In this document: one piece after another, positions 1 through 7,574 of the stretch | Numbering within the stretch: the first letter of the stretch is position 1 | Layout of the letters: every line of letters starts with the position of its first letter | From: Geodermatophilaceae bacterium | GTDB lineage: Bacteria; Actinomycetota; Actinomycetes; Mycobacteriales; Geodermatophilaceae | Assembly: GCA_013696785.1 (NCBI GenBank) | Contig: JACCXW010000005.1 | Span: forward strand, 1-19,510 | Reading direction: 5' to 3' | DNA: 19,510 nt | Translations under genes and position numbers: made by a program | The notes under the pieces: generated by a model | Seen by the model: only the letters and a program-made list of their open reading frames with translations | Databases searched by the model: none | What the model was told of the DNA's origin: nothing

Positions 1-1
1 C

Positions 2-481
2 GCCACGGCGCGGGCGGTGGACTCCAAAGTGGTGGTCGAAGCGGCGGTGACCGGGCGCGAGATCGAGTGCGGGGTCCTGGCGGGCGTGGGCGAGGACCCG
101 CCCGAGGCCAGCGTGCCCGGCGAGATCAGACTGGTCGGCAGCCACGACTGGTACGACTTCGAGGCGAAATACCTCGACGACGCCTGCGAGTTCGACGTCC
201 CGGCGATCCTGCCGGGCGACGTCACCGACCGGCTGCGGGAGATGGCGTGCGCGGCGTTCCTCGCGCTGTCGGGCGAGGGCCTGGCGCGGGTGGACTTCTT
301 CCTCACCGCCGACGGACTCGTCGTGAACGAGGTCAACACGATGCCCGGCTTCACCGAGATCTCGATGTTCCCGCGGATGTGGCAGGCGAGCGGTGTGAGC
401 TATCCCGCGCTGATGGACCGGCTCATCGCGTCGGCGTTGGCGCGGCACTCGGCTGGCCAGCCGCCGGCAGCCGGTCGGTGA
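2..481 (+). CDS. ddl: D-alanine--D-alanine ligase, C-terminal part (5' end outside window)
   Basis: Cytoplasmic ATP-grasp ligase that joins two D-alanines for the peptidoglycan pentapeptide. The frame is open from the left edge, so the N-terminal and most of the central domain lie outside. The visible 159 residues carry C-terminal ATP-grasp landmarks: an EIECGVL strand, the YDFEAKY segment, RVDFFL, and the metal- and substrate-binding stretch NEVNTMPGFTEISMFPRMW, which is highly characteristic of Ddl. The tail after the last helix is short and alanine/proline rich. The gene converges with the DUF3515 gene and their 3' ends overlap by 59 bp, with no separate terminator between them. The family call is firm; only the missing 5' part is unknown. 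Confidence 0.95.
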   Translation, partial: ATARAVDSKVVVEAAVTGREIECGVLAGVGEDPPEASVPGEIRLVGSHDWYDFEAKYLDDACEFDVPAILPGDVTDRLREMACAAFLALSGEGLARVDFFLTADGLVVNEVNTMPGFTEISMFPRMWQASGVSYPALMDRLIASALARHSAGQPPAAGR

Positions 482-968
482 TGACGGCGCTGAGCAGTGC
501 CACCGGACCGCTGGCCTGACCGCTCGGCACCCGTACGTCCACGTACAGGTCGCGATCGACCGCCGTCCATCGGGTGTCGTCGGCGCCGGGCTCGGTGAGC
601 CAGGTGACGCCGTTGATGAGGATCAGGTCCGAGTCGGCTGCCAGCGCTTCCGGCCGGGGAACACCGCATCGCAGCACGATCGCCGGGTCCCCCCAGGCGG
701 CGGCGTACGGCGAGGCGGAGCGGACCGGCCTCGCCGGGGAATCAGCCAGCGTCAGCGGCAGCCCGCCCATCAACGTCGGGCAGAGCCGGTCGGCATCGGC
801 GGTCACTTCCGGCGTGGGCACCTCGAGCACCGGCAACTCGGCGCGGGGCGGCTGAGCAGTCGGCGCCGGTTCGTCCCCGTCGAAGAGGGCCTCGCGGTTG
901 AACAGCACGACGAGAACGAGGAAGAGCGGGACAGCGACGGCTGTCGCCAGGAGAGCCGGGCGGATCAG
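423..968 (-). CDS. DUF3515 family membrane-anchored protein
   Basis: Actinobacterial family of unknown function, commonly found beside thiL and ddl. The product of about 181 residues starts with one hydrophobic segment (residues about 4-22, ALLATAVAVPLFLVLVVLF). A proline-rich linker follows, then the conserved core: a first Cys in DRLCPTL, the SPYAAAWGDPAIVLRCGVP block with the second Cys, NGVTWL, and TAVDRDLYVDVRVP. It is probably exported and anchored at the N-terminus; the Cys pair may form a disulfide (inference). There is no ATG, GTG or TTG in frame before the hydrophobic segment. I placed the start at CTG 968-966, whose TG is shared with the TGA stop of the upstream Lrp-like gene. The next canonical start, GTG at 908, would remove most of the membrane segment. 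The family is certain, the start is not. Confidence 0.85.
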   Translation of the reverse strand: MIRPALLATAVAVPLFLVLVVLFNREALFDGDEPAPTAQPPRAELPVLEVPTPEVTADADRLCPTLMGGLPLTLADSPARPVRSASPYAAAWGDPAIVLRCGVPRPEALAADSDLILINGVTWLTEPGADDTRWTAVDRDLYVDVRVPSGQASGPVALLSAVITDRLPAAGQPSAAPTPTR

Positions 969-1204
969 AGGTGCACGACCGGGCAGGTCAACGTGCGGGT
1001 GATCCCGTCGACGCCCTGCACCTGCGCCACGACGAGCTTGCCGAGCTCGTCGACGTTGCGCGCCTCGGCCCGGACGATGACGTCGTACGGACCGGTGACA
1101 TCCTCGGCGGCTGTGACGCCCTTGATCTCGGCGACGGCGGTAGCTACCGCGGCTGCCTTGCCGACTTCGGTCTGGATGAGGATGTAAGCCTGGACCACAG
1201 CCAT
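965..1204 (-). CDS. Stand-alone Lrp/AsnC ligand-binding (RAM) domain protein
   Basis: A 79-residue protein consisting only of the RAM/ACT-like effector domain of Lrp/AsnC regulators, without a helix-turn-helix. Visible elements are the first strand VQAYILIQT, the helix GKAAAVATAVAEI, the turn segment VTGPYDVIVRAEA, the helix NVDELGKLVVAQVQ, and the last strand ITRTLTCPVV. Such small proteins form oligomers that bind amino acids and may modulate full-length Lrp proteins (family knowledge, not shown here). The ATG is preceded closely by GAAAGGG. Its stop overlaps the proposed CTG start of the DUF3515 gene, so the two are probably one transcript divergent from thiL. Confidence 0.9.
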   Translation of the reverse strand: MAVVQAYILIQTEVGKAAAVATAVAEIKGVTAAEDVTGPYDVIVRAEARNVDELGKLVVAQVQGVDGITRTLTCPVVHL

Positions 1205-1260
1205 CCCTTTCGTCGCACGGGCGGGAGGAGCAAAGAGAAACTAACGTACCGGACGGCACA

Positions 1261-1266
1261 GGAGGT
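1261..1266 (+). promoter_or_regulatory. Strong Shine-Dalgarno that places the thiL start at ATC
   Basis: GGAGGT, a full anti-Shine-Dalgarno match, is followed by the five-base spacer CGGTC and then ATC ACA GTT GGG. The encoded residues match the usual ThiL N-terminus (M-T-V-G-x-x-GEF). The site is 47 bases from GTG 1314, too far to serve it. Confidence 0.7.
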
Positions 1267-1271
1267 CGGTC

Positions 1272-2216
1272 ATCACAGTTGGGGATATCGGGGAGTTCGC
1301 GCTCATCGAGGCGGTGACGGAGCGGTTGCGCGGCGGCCCGTCGTGCCTGCTCGGTCCCGGGGACGACGCGGCACTGATACGGGTCCCGGACGGGCGGGTC
1401 GTCGCGTCAGTCGACCTGCTCGTCGAGGGAACCCACTTCCGCCGTGACTGGTCCTCCGCCGAAGACATCGGAATCAAGGCAGCGGCCCAGAATCTGGCTG
1501 ACATCGCCGCCATGGGCGCCGTGCCCACGGCCGTGCTGGTCGGATTGGCCTGCCCGGCGGACCTGCCGGTGGCATGGGCGCGGGAATTCACCGCCGCCTT
1601 CGACGCCGAATGCGCTCTGGTCGGCGCCGTGCTCGTCGGCGGGGACGTCAGCCGCAGCCCCACGCTGACGGTCGCGGTGACCGCGCTGGGCGACCTGCAG
1701 GGCCGACCGCCGGTGACGCGATCGGGCGCCGAGCCCGGCGACGTCGTCGCCTTGACCGGCCGGCTGGGCTGGTCGGCGGCCGGCTTCGCGGTCCTCAGTC
1801 GCGGGTTCCGCTCACCGGCGGTGGTCATCGCCGCACACCGCCGGCCCGCCCCGCCCTACGCCGAAGGACCGGTCGCCGCGACCTGCGGCGCGACGGCGAT
1901 GTGCGACGTCAGCGACGGACTGGTCCAGGATCTGCGGCACATCGCCACCGCGAGCGCCGTACAGATCGGCATCGAGACAGCGCGCCTCGAAATCGGCCCG
2001 AAGCTCCAGGACGTCGGCCGCGCCTTGAACGTCGACCCGATGCGCTGGCTGCTCACCGGCGGCGAGGATCACCCACTGGTGGCGACGTTCCCGTCCGCTG
2101 CGTCCGTGCCCGCCGCCTGGACCGTGATCGGCCACGTCCGCGAGGGCGAGGGAGTGCTGGTCGACGGGGCGCCGTACCCGCTGCCCGGCTGGGACGCGTT
2201 CCGCGGCGCCCGTTGA
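1272..2216 (+). CDS. thiL: Thiamine-monophosphate kinase, apparent ATC start
   Basis: Cytoplasmic PurM/AIRS-superfamily kinase that phosphorylates thiamine monophosphate to thiamine diphosphate with ATP. With the proposed start it has 314 residues, close to the usual family length. Landmarks are GEFALI near the N-terminus, GPGDDAA (GDD at 30-32, metal/ATP binding), SVDLLVEGTHFRRDW, NLADIAAMGA, VGGDVSRSP, the MCDVSDGLVQDL helix and LLTGGEDH near the end. GGED is typically followed by Y or a similar residue; here it is H. The first canonical start is GTG 1314, which would cut off the conserved TVGDIGEFALIEA stretch. A strong Shine-Dalgarno GGAGGT (1261-1266) sits five bases before ATC 1272. An in-frame TAA at 1242 limits upstream extension. 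The stop overlaps the next gene's ATG by one base. Confidence 0.93.
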   Translation: MTVGDIGEFALIEAVTERLRGGPSCLLGPGDDAALIRVPDGRVVASVDLLVEGTHFRRDWSSAEDIGIKAAAQNLADIAAMGAVPTAVLVGLACPADLPVAWAREFTAAFDAECALVGAVLVGGDVSRSPTLTVAVTALGDLQGRPPVTRSGAEPGDVVALTGRLGWSAAGFAVLSRGFRSPAVVIAAHRRPAPPYAEGPVAATCGATAMCDVSDGLVQDLRHIATASAVQIGIETARLEIGPKLQDVGRALNVDPMRWLLTGGEDHPLVATFPSAASVPAAWTVIGHVREGEGVLVDGAPYPLPGWDAFRGAR

Positions 2217-2680
2217 TGCGGCTCGAGCCACTTCCGTTCGACGATCCCGTGGCGCAGGCCCTGCTCGAGCGCGTCCAGCAGGAGTACGTCCTCCGCTACG
2301 GCGGGCCGGACGAGACGCCGGTTGACCCGGCCGAGTTCGCCCCGCCGCAGGGCCTGTTTCTGGCGGCGTACGGCGAAGGCGGTCTGGTGTTGGGCTGCGG
2401 TGGCTGGCGGGCGCACGGCGACGGGGCAGCCGAGATCAAGCGGATGTACGTCGTACCGGAGGCGCGTGGACAGGGGGTGGCCCGAGCCGTGCTGGCCGAA
2501 CTGGAACGCACCGCGGCCGTTGCCGCTCGGCCGCGGCTGGAACTGTTCACCGGCACGGCGCAGCCGGAGGCGATCGCGCTGTACGTCTCGGCGGGCTACC
2601 GGCCGGTGCCCGGCTTCGGGCCGTACATGCACGAGACCGAGGCGCGGTACTTCGGCAAGCACGTCGAGGCTGGTAGGTGA
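2216..2680 (+). CDS. GNAT family N-acetyltransferase
   Basis: A 154-residue single-domain acetyl-CoA-dependent acyltransferase. The N-terminal part contains a beta strand pair (GLFLAAY, GLVLGCGGWRAHG). Motif A of the GNAT fold is clear: IKRMYVVPEARGQGVARAVLA, with the pyrophosphate-binding R-G-Q-G-V-A at about residues 84-89. Motif B follows (LELFTGTAQPEAIALYVSAGYRPV). The C-terminal PGFGPYMHETEARYFGK resembles small-molecule acetyltransferases of the YpeA/ElaA type, but the substrate cannot be read from sequence. The ATG uses the final A of the thiL stop (TGATG), which indicates translational coupling with thiL. In many actinobacteria a uracil-DNA glycosylase gene lies between thiL and rpmB; here this gene and the kinase-like gene occupy that interval. 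Confidence 0.88.
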   Translation: MRLEPLPFDDPVAQALLERVQQEYVLRYGGPDETPVDPAEFAPPQGLFLAAYGEGGLVLGCGGWRAHGDGAAEIKRMYVVPEARGQGVARAVLAELERTAAVAARPRLELFTGTAQPEAIALYVSAGYRPVPGFGPYMHETEARYFGKHVEAGR

Positions 2681-2723
2681 CATGATCCAGGCCGCGCTGC
2701 TAACCGGTAGCTAGGCGGGTGCG

Positions 2724-3356
2724 ATGGGAATTGTCACGATCTCGGCGTCGTACGGCGCTTTGGGCGGCCAGGTCGGTCCCGAGGTAGCCGAGACGCTCGG
2801 GCTGCCGTTCATCGATCGAGCCATTCCCGCCTCGGTCGCGCACAAACTCGGTGTGTCCCTGGACGACGCCGAGGCCAAGGACGAGACGGTCGCCAGCGGG
2901 CTGTGGCGCGCGATCTCGTCCATGGCGCTGGTCCCTGACCTGTCCGGAGCAGGGCCGCTTGCGTCGATGCCGGTACCCGACGAGCGGGCGTTCCGGGAGA
3001 AGACCGAGCAGGTGCTGCGCGAGGTGGCCAACAGCACCGGTGGCGTGATCCTGGGCCGGGCCGGTGCCGTCGTGCTGGCCGACGTGCCGGACGCTCTGCA
3101 CGTGCGTCTGGACGGCCCGCCGCAGGCCCGGCTGGCCCGCGCCAAGGAGTACGCCGGGCCGGACGAGCACATCGACATGGGCAGGCTGCGGGAGACCGAC
3201 GCCGCGCGGATCGCGTACTGGCGGCACTTCTACCGGCGCGATTGGCACGACTGCCGGCAGTACCACGTGGTCCTCGACTCGACGGCGCTTCCCAGGAACA
3301 CCGTCATCGGGCTGATCGTCACCGCCGCAAGGTCTCGCGGCATCGGTCGCTCATGA
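2724..3356 (+). CDS. Cytidylate kinase-like family protein
   Basis: A 210-residue protein resembling the cytidylate kinase-like family (P-loop nucleotide kinase fold). The N-terminus MGIVTISASYGALGGQVG occupies the nucleotide-binding loop position but lacks the usual GxxxxGK(S/T) lysine, as is common in this subfamily. Further landmarks are ETLGLPFIDRAIP, the ERAFREKTEQVLREVA-like helix, the strand GGVILGRAGAVVLADVPDALHVRLDGPPQARLARA (core-kinase region), RLRETDAARIAYWRHFY (lid region) and YHVVLDSTALP. Bona fide Cmk is usually smaller in the middle and has a full P-loop, so the physiological substrate is open. The ATG at 2724 fits the family N-terminus; its upstream AGGCGGG is only a modest ribosome binding site. 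The gene converges with rpmB. Confidence 0.82.
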   Translation: MGIVTISASYGALGGQVGPEVAETLGLPFIDRAIPASVAHKLGVSLDDAEAKDETVASGLWRAISSMALVPDLSGAGPLASMPVPDERAFREKTEQVLREVANSTGGVILGRAGAVVLADVPDALHVRLDGPPQARLARAKEYAGPDEHIDMGRLRETDAARIAYWRHFYRRDWHDCRQYHVVLDSTALPRNTVIGLIVTAARSRGIGRS

Positions 3357-3383
3357 TGCCTACACGCGGGCTCGAGGTAGGCA
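3357..3383. terminator. Candidate bidirectional terminator hairpin
   Basis: Perfect 7-bp inverted repeat TGCCTAC / GTAGGCA with a 13-base loop, directly after the stop of the kinase-like gene and 10 bases from the rpmB stop. It suits a terminator between convergent genes. There is no U-tract, which is common in high-GC actinobacteria. Confidence 0.5.
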
Positions 3384-3393
3384 GCGAGCGGCG

Positions 3394-3585
3394 CTAGCCG
3401 CGGACGACCTTGCCGGCCTTGAGGCAGGAGGTGCAGACGTTCAGCCGACGGCGCGTGCCGGGCTTGACCAGCGCGCGCACCGTCTGGATGTTCGGGTTCC
3501 ACCGGCGGCTGGTCCGGCGGTGGGAGTGCGAGACCGACATGCCGAAGCTCGGGCTCTTGGCGCACACATCGCAGACGGCTGCCAC
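3394..3585 (-). CDS. rpmB: 50S ribosomal protein L28, zinc-binding form
   Basis: Large-subunit ribosomal protein of 63 residues, normal length for actinobacterial L28. It keeps the [19 protein letters not shown] core and has four cysteines arranged as C5-x2-C8 and C51-x2-C54, the zinc-ribbon (C+) form. The initiator is GTG at 3585-3583, preceded by AGGAG about nine bases upstream. It is divergent from the FakA-like gene, the usual actinobacterial arrangement. Where zinc-free L28 paralogues exist they are induced by zinc starvation through Zur; this copy would be the zinc-replete version (inference from the cysteines). Confidence 0.97.
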   Translation of the reverse strand: MAAVCDVCAKSPSFGMSVSHSHRRTSRRWNPNIQTVRALVKPGTRRRLNVCTSCLKAGKVVRG

Positions 3586-3703
3586 GTCGATCCACTCCTG
3601 GATTAAGTCAATTGCCTTGGGGATGCCCAGGGATAGCCCGGGGCGCTGTCCTCAGGGTAGCCGAGCCCCCGCGCGGGTGCCCAATCGCGTCGGCGCGCCC
3701 CAT

Positions 3704-3709
3704 TAGGCT
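3704..3709 (+). promoter_or_regulatory. Possible -10 element of a leaderless FakA-like/recG transcript
   Basis: TAGGCT fits the actinobacterial -10 pattern TAnnnT and ends eight bases before the ATG at 3718. No Shine-Dalgarno precedes that ATG, so transcription could start at or next to it. No convincing -35 was seen, so this remains weak. Confidence 0.3.
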
Positions 3710-3717
3710 CGGCAGCC

Positions 3718-5331
3718 ATGGTCAGGACGCCCGCCGACGCACTGGATGCCGCAGCGCTGCGGCGTTGGTGCTCGGCCTGCGTCGATGCCCTCGACTACTA
3801 CTGCGAGGAGATCGACGGCCTCAATGTCTACCCGATCCCGGACGGGGACACCGGCACGAACCTCCTGATGACCCTGCGAGGGTCGGCCGACCTGCTCCGT
3901 CGGGAGCTGCCCTCGGGGACGGCCCAGACCGCCGCCGTGATGGCCCGCGGCGCCCTGCTCGGCGCCAGGGGCAACTCCGGCGTCATCGTGAGCCAGATTT
4001 TGCGTGGGCTCGCCGAGGCATTCGCCGTCGCCCCGACGCCACCTGGCGGCGACGCTGTCGCGGAGGGACTGGCTCGCGCTGTGGTGCTCGCTTATGACGC
4101 GGTGGCCGAGCCGGTCGAGGGAACGGTGCTCACGGTCGCTCGTGCCGCCGCCGAGGCCGCCAAGGGGGCGGGCACCGACGAGTTGTCGGCTGTTGTATCA
4201 GCGGCCGCGGCGGCGGCCGCAGAGGCGTTGGCGCTGACCCCCGGCCAGCTTCCCGCGCTCGCCCGTGCCGGTGTCGTCGACGCCGGCGGCCGTGGCCTCG
4301 TCGTGCTGCTCGATGCCCTCGTCGGAGTCGTTACCGGCAGCCCCGCCGTACTGCATCCGCCCGCACGCCCGCCCAAGGACACCCGCGCGCTGCAACGGGC
4401 CCGGGAGTCCGGTTCCGCGGAGTTCGGCTACGAGGTGCAGTACCTGCTGTCCGCGGAGTCCAGCGCCGTCCAGACGATGCGCGCGGCGCTCGCCGGTTTG
4501 GGCGACTCACTCGTCGTCGTGGGCTCCGGTGACGGCCTCTGGCGGGTACATGTCCATGTCAACGACGTCGGTGCCGCGATCGAGGCCGGCGTCCGCGCCG
4601 GTCGACCGGAAGGGATCACCGTCACCCGCTTCGACGACCAGATCGAGGCCGAGCGCGTCGACGAGTGGGTCGGGCGCGCGGCGGTCGCGGTCGCACCGGG
4701 GGAAGGGCTCGGAGATCTGTTCGAGGCCGAGGGCGTCCACGTCGTGCACGGCGGCGCGTCGAGCAATCCGTCGACGGCCGAAGTGCTGACGGCCATCCAG
4801 CAGACCGGCGCCGCCCAGGTCGTGGTGCTGCCCAATCACGGCAACGTCACCGGTGTCGCGGACGCCGCCGCCGCGCAGGCTCGCGAGGGGGGCCAGGACG
4901 TCGCCGTCGTACCCACCCGGTCCCCTGTTCAGGGCCTCGCCGCGGTCGCCGTCGCCGACCCGGCGCGGCGTTTCGCCGACGACGTCATCGCGATGGCCGA
5001 GGCGGCGGCGGCCACCCGCTGGGCGGAAGTGACCATCGCCGTACGGGACTCGATGACCTCCGTTGGGCGTTGCCGGGCCGGGGACGCGCTTGGGTTGGCC
5101 GACGGGGACGTGGTCCTGATCGGCGAGTCGGTGGGGCAGGTTGCCTGCGATCTCGTCGACCGTCTGCTCATCGCCGGCGGGGAGTTGGCCACGGTCATCG
5201 TCGGCGTCGACGCCCCGCCCGGGCTTGCCGGTGAACTGGCCGCGCACCTCAAGCGCGCCCACCCAACCGTGGAGGTCGTCGTCTACCACGGGGGGCAGCC
5301 GCACTACCCACTGCTGCTCGGGATCGAGTAG
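3718..5331 (+). CDS. DAK2 domain fatty acid kinase (FakA/YloV) family protein
   Basis: A 537-residue cytoplasmic protein of the FakA/YloV family, related to the nucleotide-binding L domain of dihydroxyacetone kinase. In Firmicutes FakA phosphorylates fatty acids held by FakB (DegV-type) proteins. Domain order: DAK2 at about residues 10-200 with the Mg/ATP-binding signature NVYPIPDGDTGTN (PDGDTGTN at 41-48), GALLGARGNSGVIVSQI, EPVEGTVLTVARAAAEA and DAGGRGLVVLLDAL. A middle domain follows (GYEVQYLLSA... GDSLVVVGSGDGLWRVHVHVND). The C-terminal DegV-like part includes LPNHGNVTGVADAA and VVPTRSPVQGLAAVAV. Between DAK2 and the middle domain is an alanine-rich helix. The gene heads a plus-strand series; recG begins one base after its stop. 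Substrate and lipid-binding partner are not shown by this window. Confidence 0.9.
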   Translation: MVRTPADALDAAALRRWCSACVDALDYYCEEIDGLNVYPIPDGDTGTNLLMTLRGSADLLRRELPSGTAQTAAVMARGALLGARGNSGVIVSQILRGLAEAFAVAPTPPGGDAVAEGLARAVVLAYDAVAEPVEGTVLTVARAAAEAAKGAGTDELSAVVSAAAAAAAEALALTPGQLPALARAGVVDAGGRGLVVLLDALVGVVTGSPAVLHPPARPPKDTRALQRARESGSAEFGYEVQYLLSAESSAVQTMRAALAGLGDSLVVVGSGDGLWRVHVHVNDVGAAIEAGVRAGRPEGITVTRFDDQIEAERVDEWVGRAAVAVAPGEGLGDLFEAEGVHVVHGGASSNPSTAEVLTAIQQTGAAQVVVLPNHGNVTGVADAAAAQAREGGQDVAVVPTRSPVQGLAAVAVADPARRFADDVIAMAEAAAATRWAEVTIAVRDSMTSVGRCRAGDALGLADGDVVLIGESVGQVACDLVDRLLIAGGELATVIVGVDAPPGLAGELAAHLKRAHPTVEVVVYHGGQPHYPLLLGIE

Positions 5332-5332
5332 C

Positions 5333-7552
5333 GTGCCGACGCTCGACTCGCCGTTGCGCCCGGTCGTCGGTGGACGTGCGGCGACGGTTCTGGCCAAGGC
5401 GCTGGACCTCGTCACCGTCCGGGACCTGCTCCGGCACTATCCCCGCCGGTACGACGAGCAGGGGGAACTCACCGACCTGGCCCAGTTGGAGCTCGGCGAG
5501 GACGCCACCGTCATGGCGAAGGTCAGCAAGGTGAACGGGCGTCCGCTCAACGCGCGGGGCCGGGCGCCGGCCAACTACCGGCAGAAGCACCTGCTCGAAG
5601 TCACCGTCTCCGACGGCAAACGATCGTTGCGCCTGACGTTCTTCAATCAGATCTGGCGGCAGAAGGAACTGAAGGTCGGCGTCTCCGGGCTGTTCGCCGG
5701 GAAGGTGACCGAGTTCAACGGCCAGCGCCAGCTGAACAACCCGCAGTACCTGCTGTTCGACTCCAACATCGACTCCGGGGCGGAGCAGATCGAGCGGTTC
5801 GCCGGCGCGCTGTTCCCGATCTACCCGGCAACGGCGGAACTGACGACGTGGACGATCGCGCGCTGCGTGCGGACAGTGCTCGATGTCCTCGACCCGCCGC
5901 CGGACCCGATCCCGGACGAGCTGCGTGCGCAGCACGGCTTGATGGACCTGGATGACGCGTTGCGCCACATCCACCGGCCGGGCAGCCGGGCGGCGCTCGC
6001 GGCAGCGCAGACACGGCTGACGTGGGACGAGGCACTGACCTTGCAGATCACCCTCGCGCAGCGCCGCGCTTCGACCCGTGACACACCCGGGGTTCCACGG
6101 CCGCCTCGATCGGGCGGACTGGCGACCGCTTTCGACGCCGCGCTGCCGTTCAGTCTGACCGGCGGCCAGCGCGACATCGGTGCCGTCATCGCTGCCGACC
6201 TCGCCGCGGCGCACCCGATGAACCGGCTGCTGCAGGGCGAGGTCGGCTCGGGCAAGACCGTCGTCGCGCTGCGGGCGATGCTGCAGGTGATCGACGCCGC
6301 AGGTCAGGCCGCGCTGCTCGCCCCGACCGAGGTCCTGGCTGCCCAACATGCACGCTCGCTGCGCCAGCTGCTCGGTCCGCTCGCGCTGGCCGGCGAACTG
6401 GGGGCGGCCGACCCGGCCACGCGCGTCGTCCTGCTCACGGGCTCACAGGGCGCCGCGGGGCGCCGGGAGGCCCTCGGCTCGGCCGCCGACGGCAGCGCCG
6501 GCATCGTCGTAGGAACCCATGCCCTCATCCAGGAGGGCGTGTCCTTCGCGGATCTGGGCCTTGTCGTTGTCGACGAACAGCACCGCTTCGGAGTCGAGCA
6601 GCGTGACGCCTTGCGCGCCAAGGGGCACCGCCCGCCCCATGTCCTCGTGATGACCGCCACGCCGATCCCGCGCACGGTCGCGATGACGGTGTACGGCGAT
6701 CTGGAGACCTCGGCCCTGCGCGAGCTGCCCGCGGGTCGATCGCCCATCTCCTCCTCCGTCATCGCCGTGGCCGAGCGGCCACAGTGGCTGCAGCGGGCCT
6801 GGGAACGGATCCGCGAGGAGGTGGCCCTCGGGCGGCAGGCGTACATCGTCTGCCCGCGGATAGGTGACGAAGCCCCAGGCCGCAAGGCCTCAGGCGGCGA
6901 CGGATCGGAGGACCTCGAGGACACCGAGCCGTCACGCCGTCCACCACTGGCGGTCATCGACGTCGCTGCGGAACTGGCGGCAGGGCCGCTCGCCGGCCTC
7001 GCCGTGGAGATCCTGCACGGCCGGCTGCCGCCGGAGACCAAGGAAGCGGTCATGGCCCGCTTCACCGCGGGCGAGACCGATGTGCTGGTGGCGACCACTG
7101 TGGTCGAGGTCGGCGTCGACGTCGCCAACGCCACGGTCATGGTCGTCATGGATGCCGAGCGATTCGGCCTGTCCCAACTCCACCAGCTGCGGGGCCGGAT
7201 CGGCCGCGGTGACGCGCCGGGTGTATGCCTGTTCGTCACCGAGGCGCCGGTCGGGAACCCGAGCCGGGAGCGGTTGGACGCGGTCGCCGCGACCACCGAC
7301 GGTTTCGCCGTGGCGCGACTGGACCTCGAGACGCGCCGGGAGGGCGACGTGCTGGGTGCCGCCCAGTCCGGGCGCCGCTCGCAACTGCGGTTGCTGTCGC
7401 TGCTGAAGCACGAAGAGCTCATCGCCGAGGCCCGGGCCGCGGCCGCCGCCTTGGTCGCAGCGGATCCGGATCTGCGCCAGCATCCGGCGCTCGCCGCGGA
7501 CGTCGCGATGCTCGCCTGGGACGAGCGGGCGGCATTCCTGGAAAAGGCCTGA
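5333..7552 (+). CDS. recG: ATP-dependent DNA helicase RecG
   Basis: Superfamily 2 helicase that remodels stalled replication forks and branch-migrates Holliday junctions. The product has 739 residues, typical for RecG. The N-terminal wedge/OB region (about 60-160) includes LLRHYPRRYDEQGELTDL and LTFFNQIWRQKELKVG. Helicase motifs are clear: Walker A GEVGSGKT (302-309), motif Ia APTEVLAAQH, Walker B DEQH (414-417) within DEQHRFGVEQR, motif III MTATPIPRT, motif IV IVCPRI, motif V ATTVVEVGVDVANA and motif VI QLRGRIGRG. A charged, poorly conserved insert follows motif IV (about residues 515-540). The GTG start at 5333 lies one base after the TAG of the FakA-like gene and gives the usual PTLDSPL N-terminus; an upstream in-frame extension would run inside that gene. 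Confidence 0.97.
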   Translation: MPTLDSPLRPVVGGRAATVLAKALDLVTVRDLLRHYPRRYDEQGELTDLAQLELGEDATVMAKVSKVNGRPLNARGRAPANYRQKHLLEVTVSDGKRSLRLTFFNQIWRQKELKVGVSGLFAGKVTEFNGQRQLNNPQYLLFDSNIDSGAEQIERFAGALFPIYPATAELTTWTIARCVRTVLDVLDPPPDPIPDELRAQHGLMDLDDALRHIHRPGSRAALAAAQTRLTWDEALTLQITLAQRRASTRDTPGVPRPPRSGGLATAFDAALPFSLTGGQRDIGAVIAADLAAAHPMNRLLQGEVGSGKTVVALRAMLQVIDAAGQAALLAPTEVLAAQHARSLRQLLGPLALAGELGAADPATRVVLLTGSQGAAGRREALGSAADGSAGIVVGTHALIQEGVSFADLGLVVVDEQHRFGVEQRDALRAKGHRPPHVLVMTATPIPRTVAMTVYGDLETSALRELPAGRSPISSSVIAVAERPQWLQRAWERIREEVALGRQAYIVCPRIGDEAPGRKASGGDGSEDLEDTEPSRRPPLAVIDVAAELAAGPLAGLAVEILHGRLPPETKEAVMARFTAGETDVLVATTVVEVGVDVANATVMVVMDAERFGLSQLHQLRGRIGRGDAPGVCLFVTEAPVGNPSRERLDAVAATTDGFAVARLDLETRREGDVLGAAQSGRRSQLRLLSLLKHEELIAEARAAAAALVAADPDLRQHPALAADVAMLAWDERAAFLEKA

Positions 7553-7574
7553 TGCGCTCCGCCGGTGCCCCGTC

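Noticed and set aside
2682..2714. Eleven-residue frame between the GNAT and kinase-like genes
   Set aside because: It starts close to the GNAT stop but has no family, repeat or overlap that would support it over chance.
2724..3356. True cytidylate kinase (cmk)
   Set aside because: The P-loop lysine motif is absent and the context is not the usual cmk-der pair, so only the kinase-like family is claimed.
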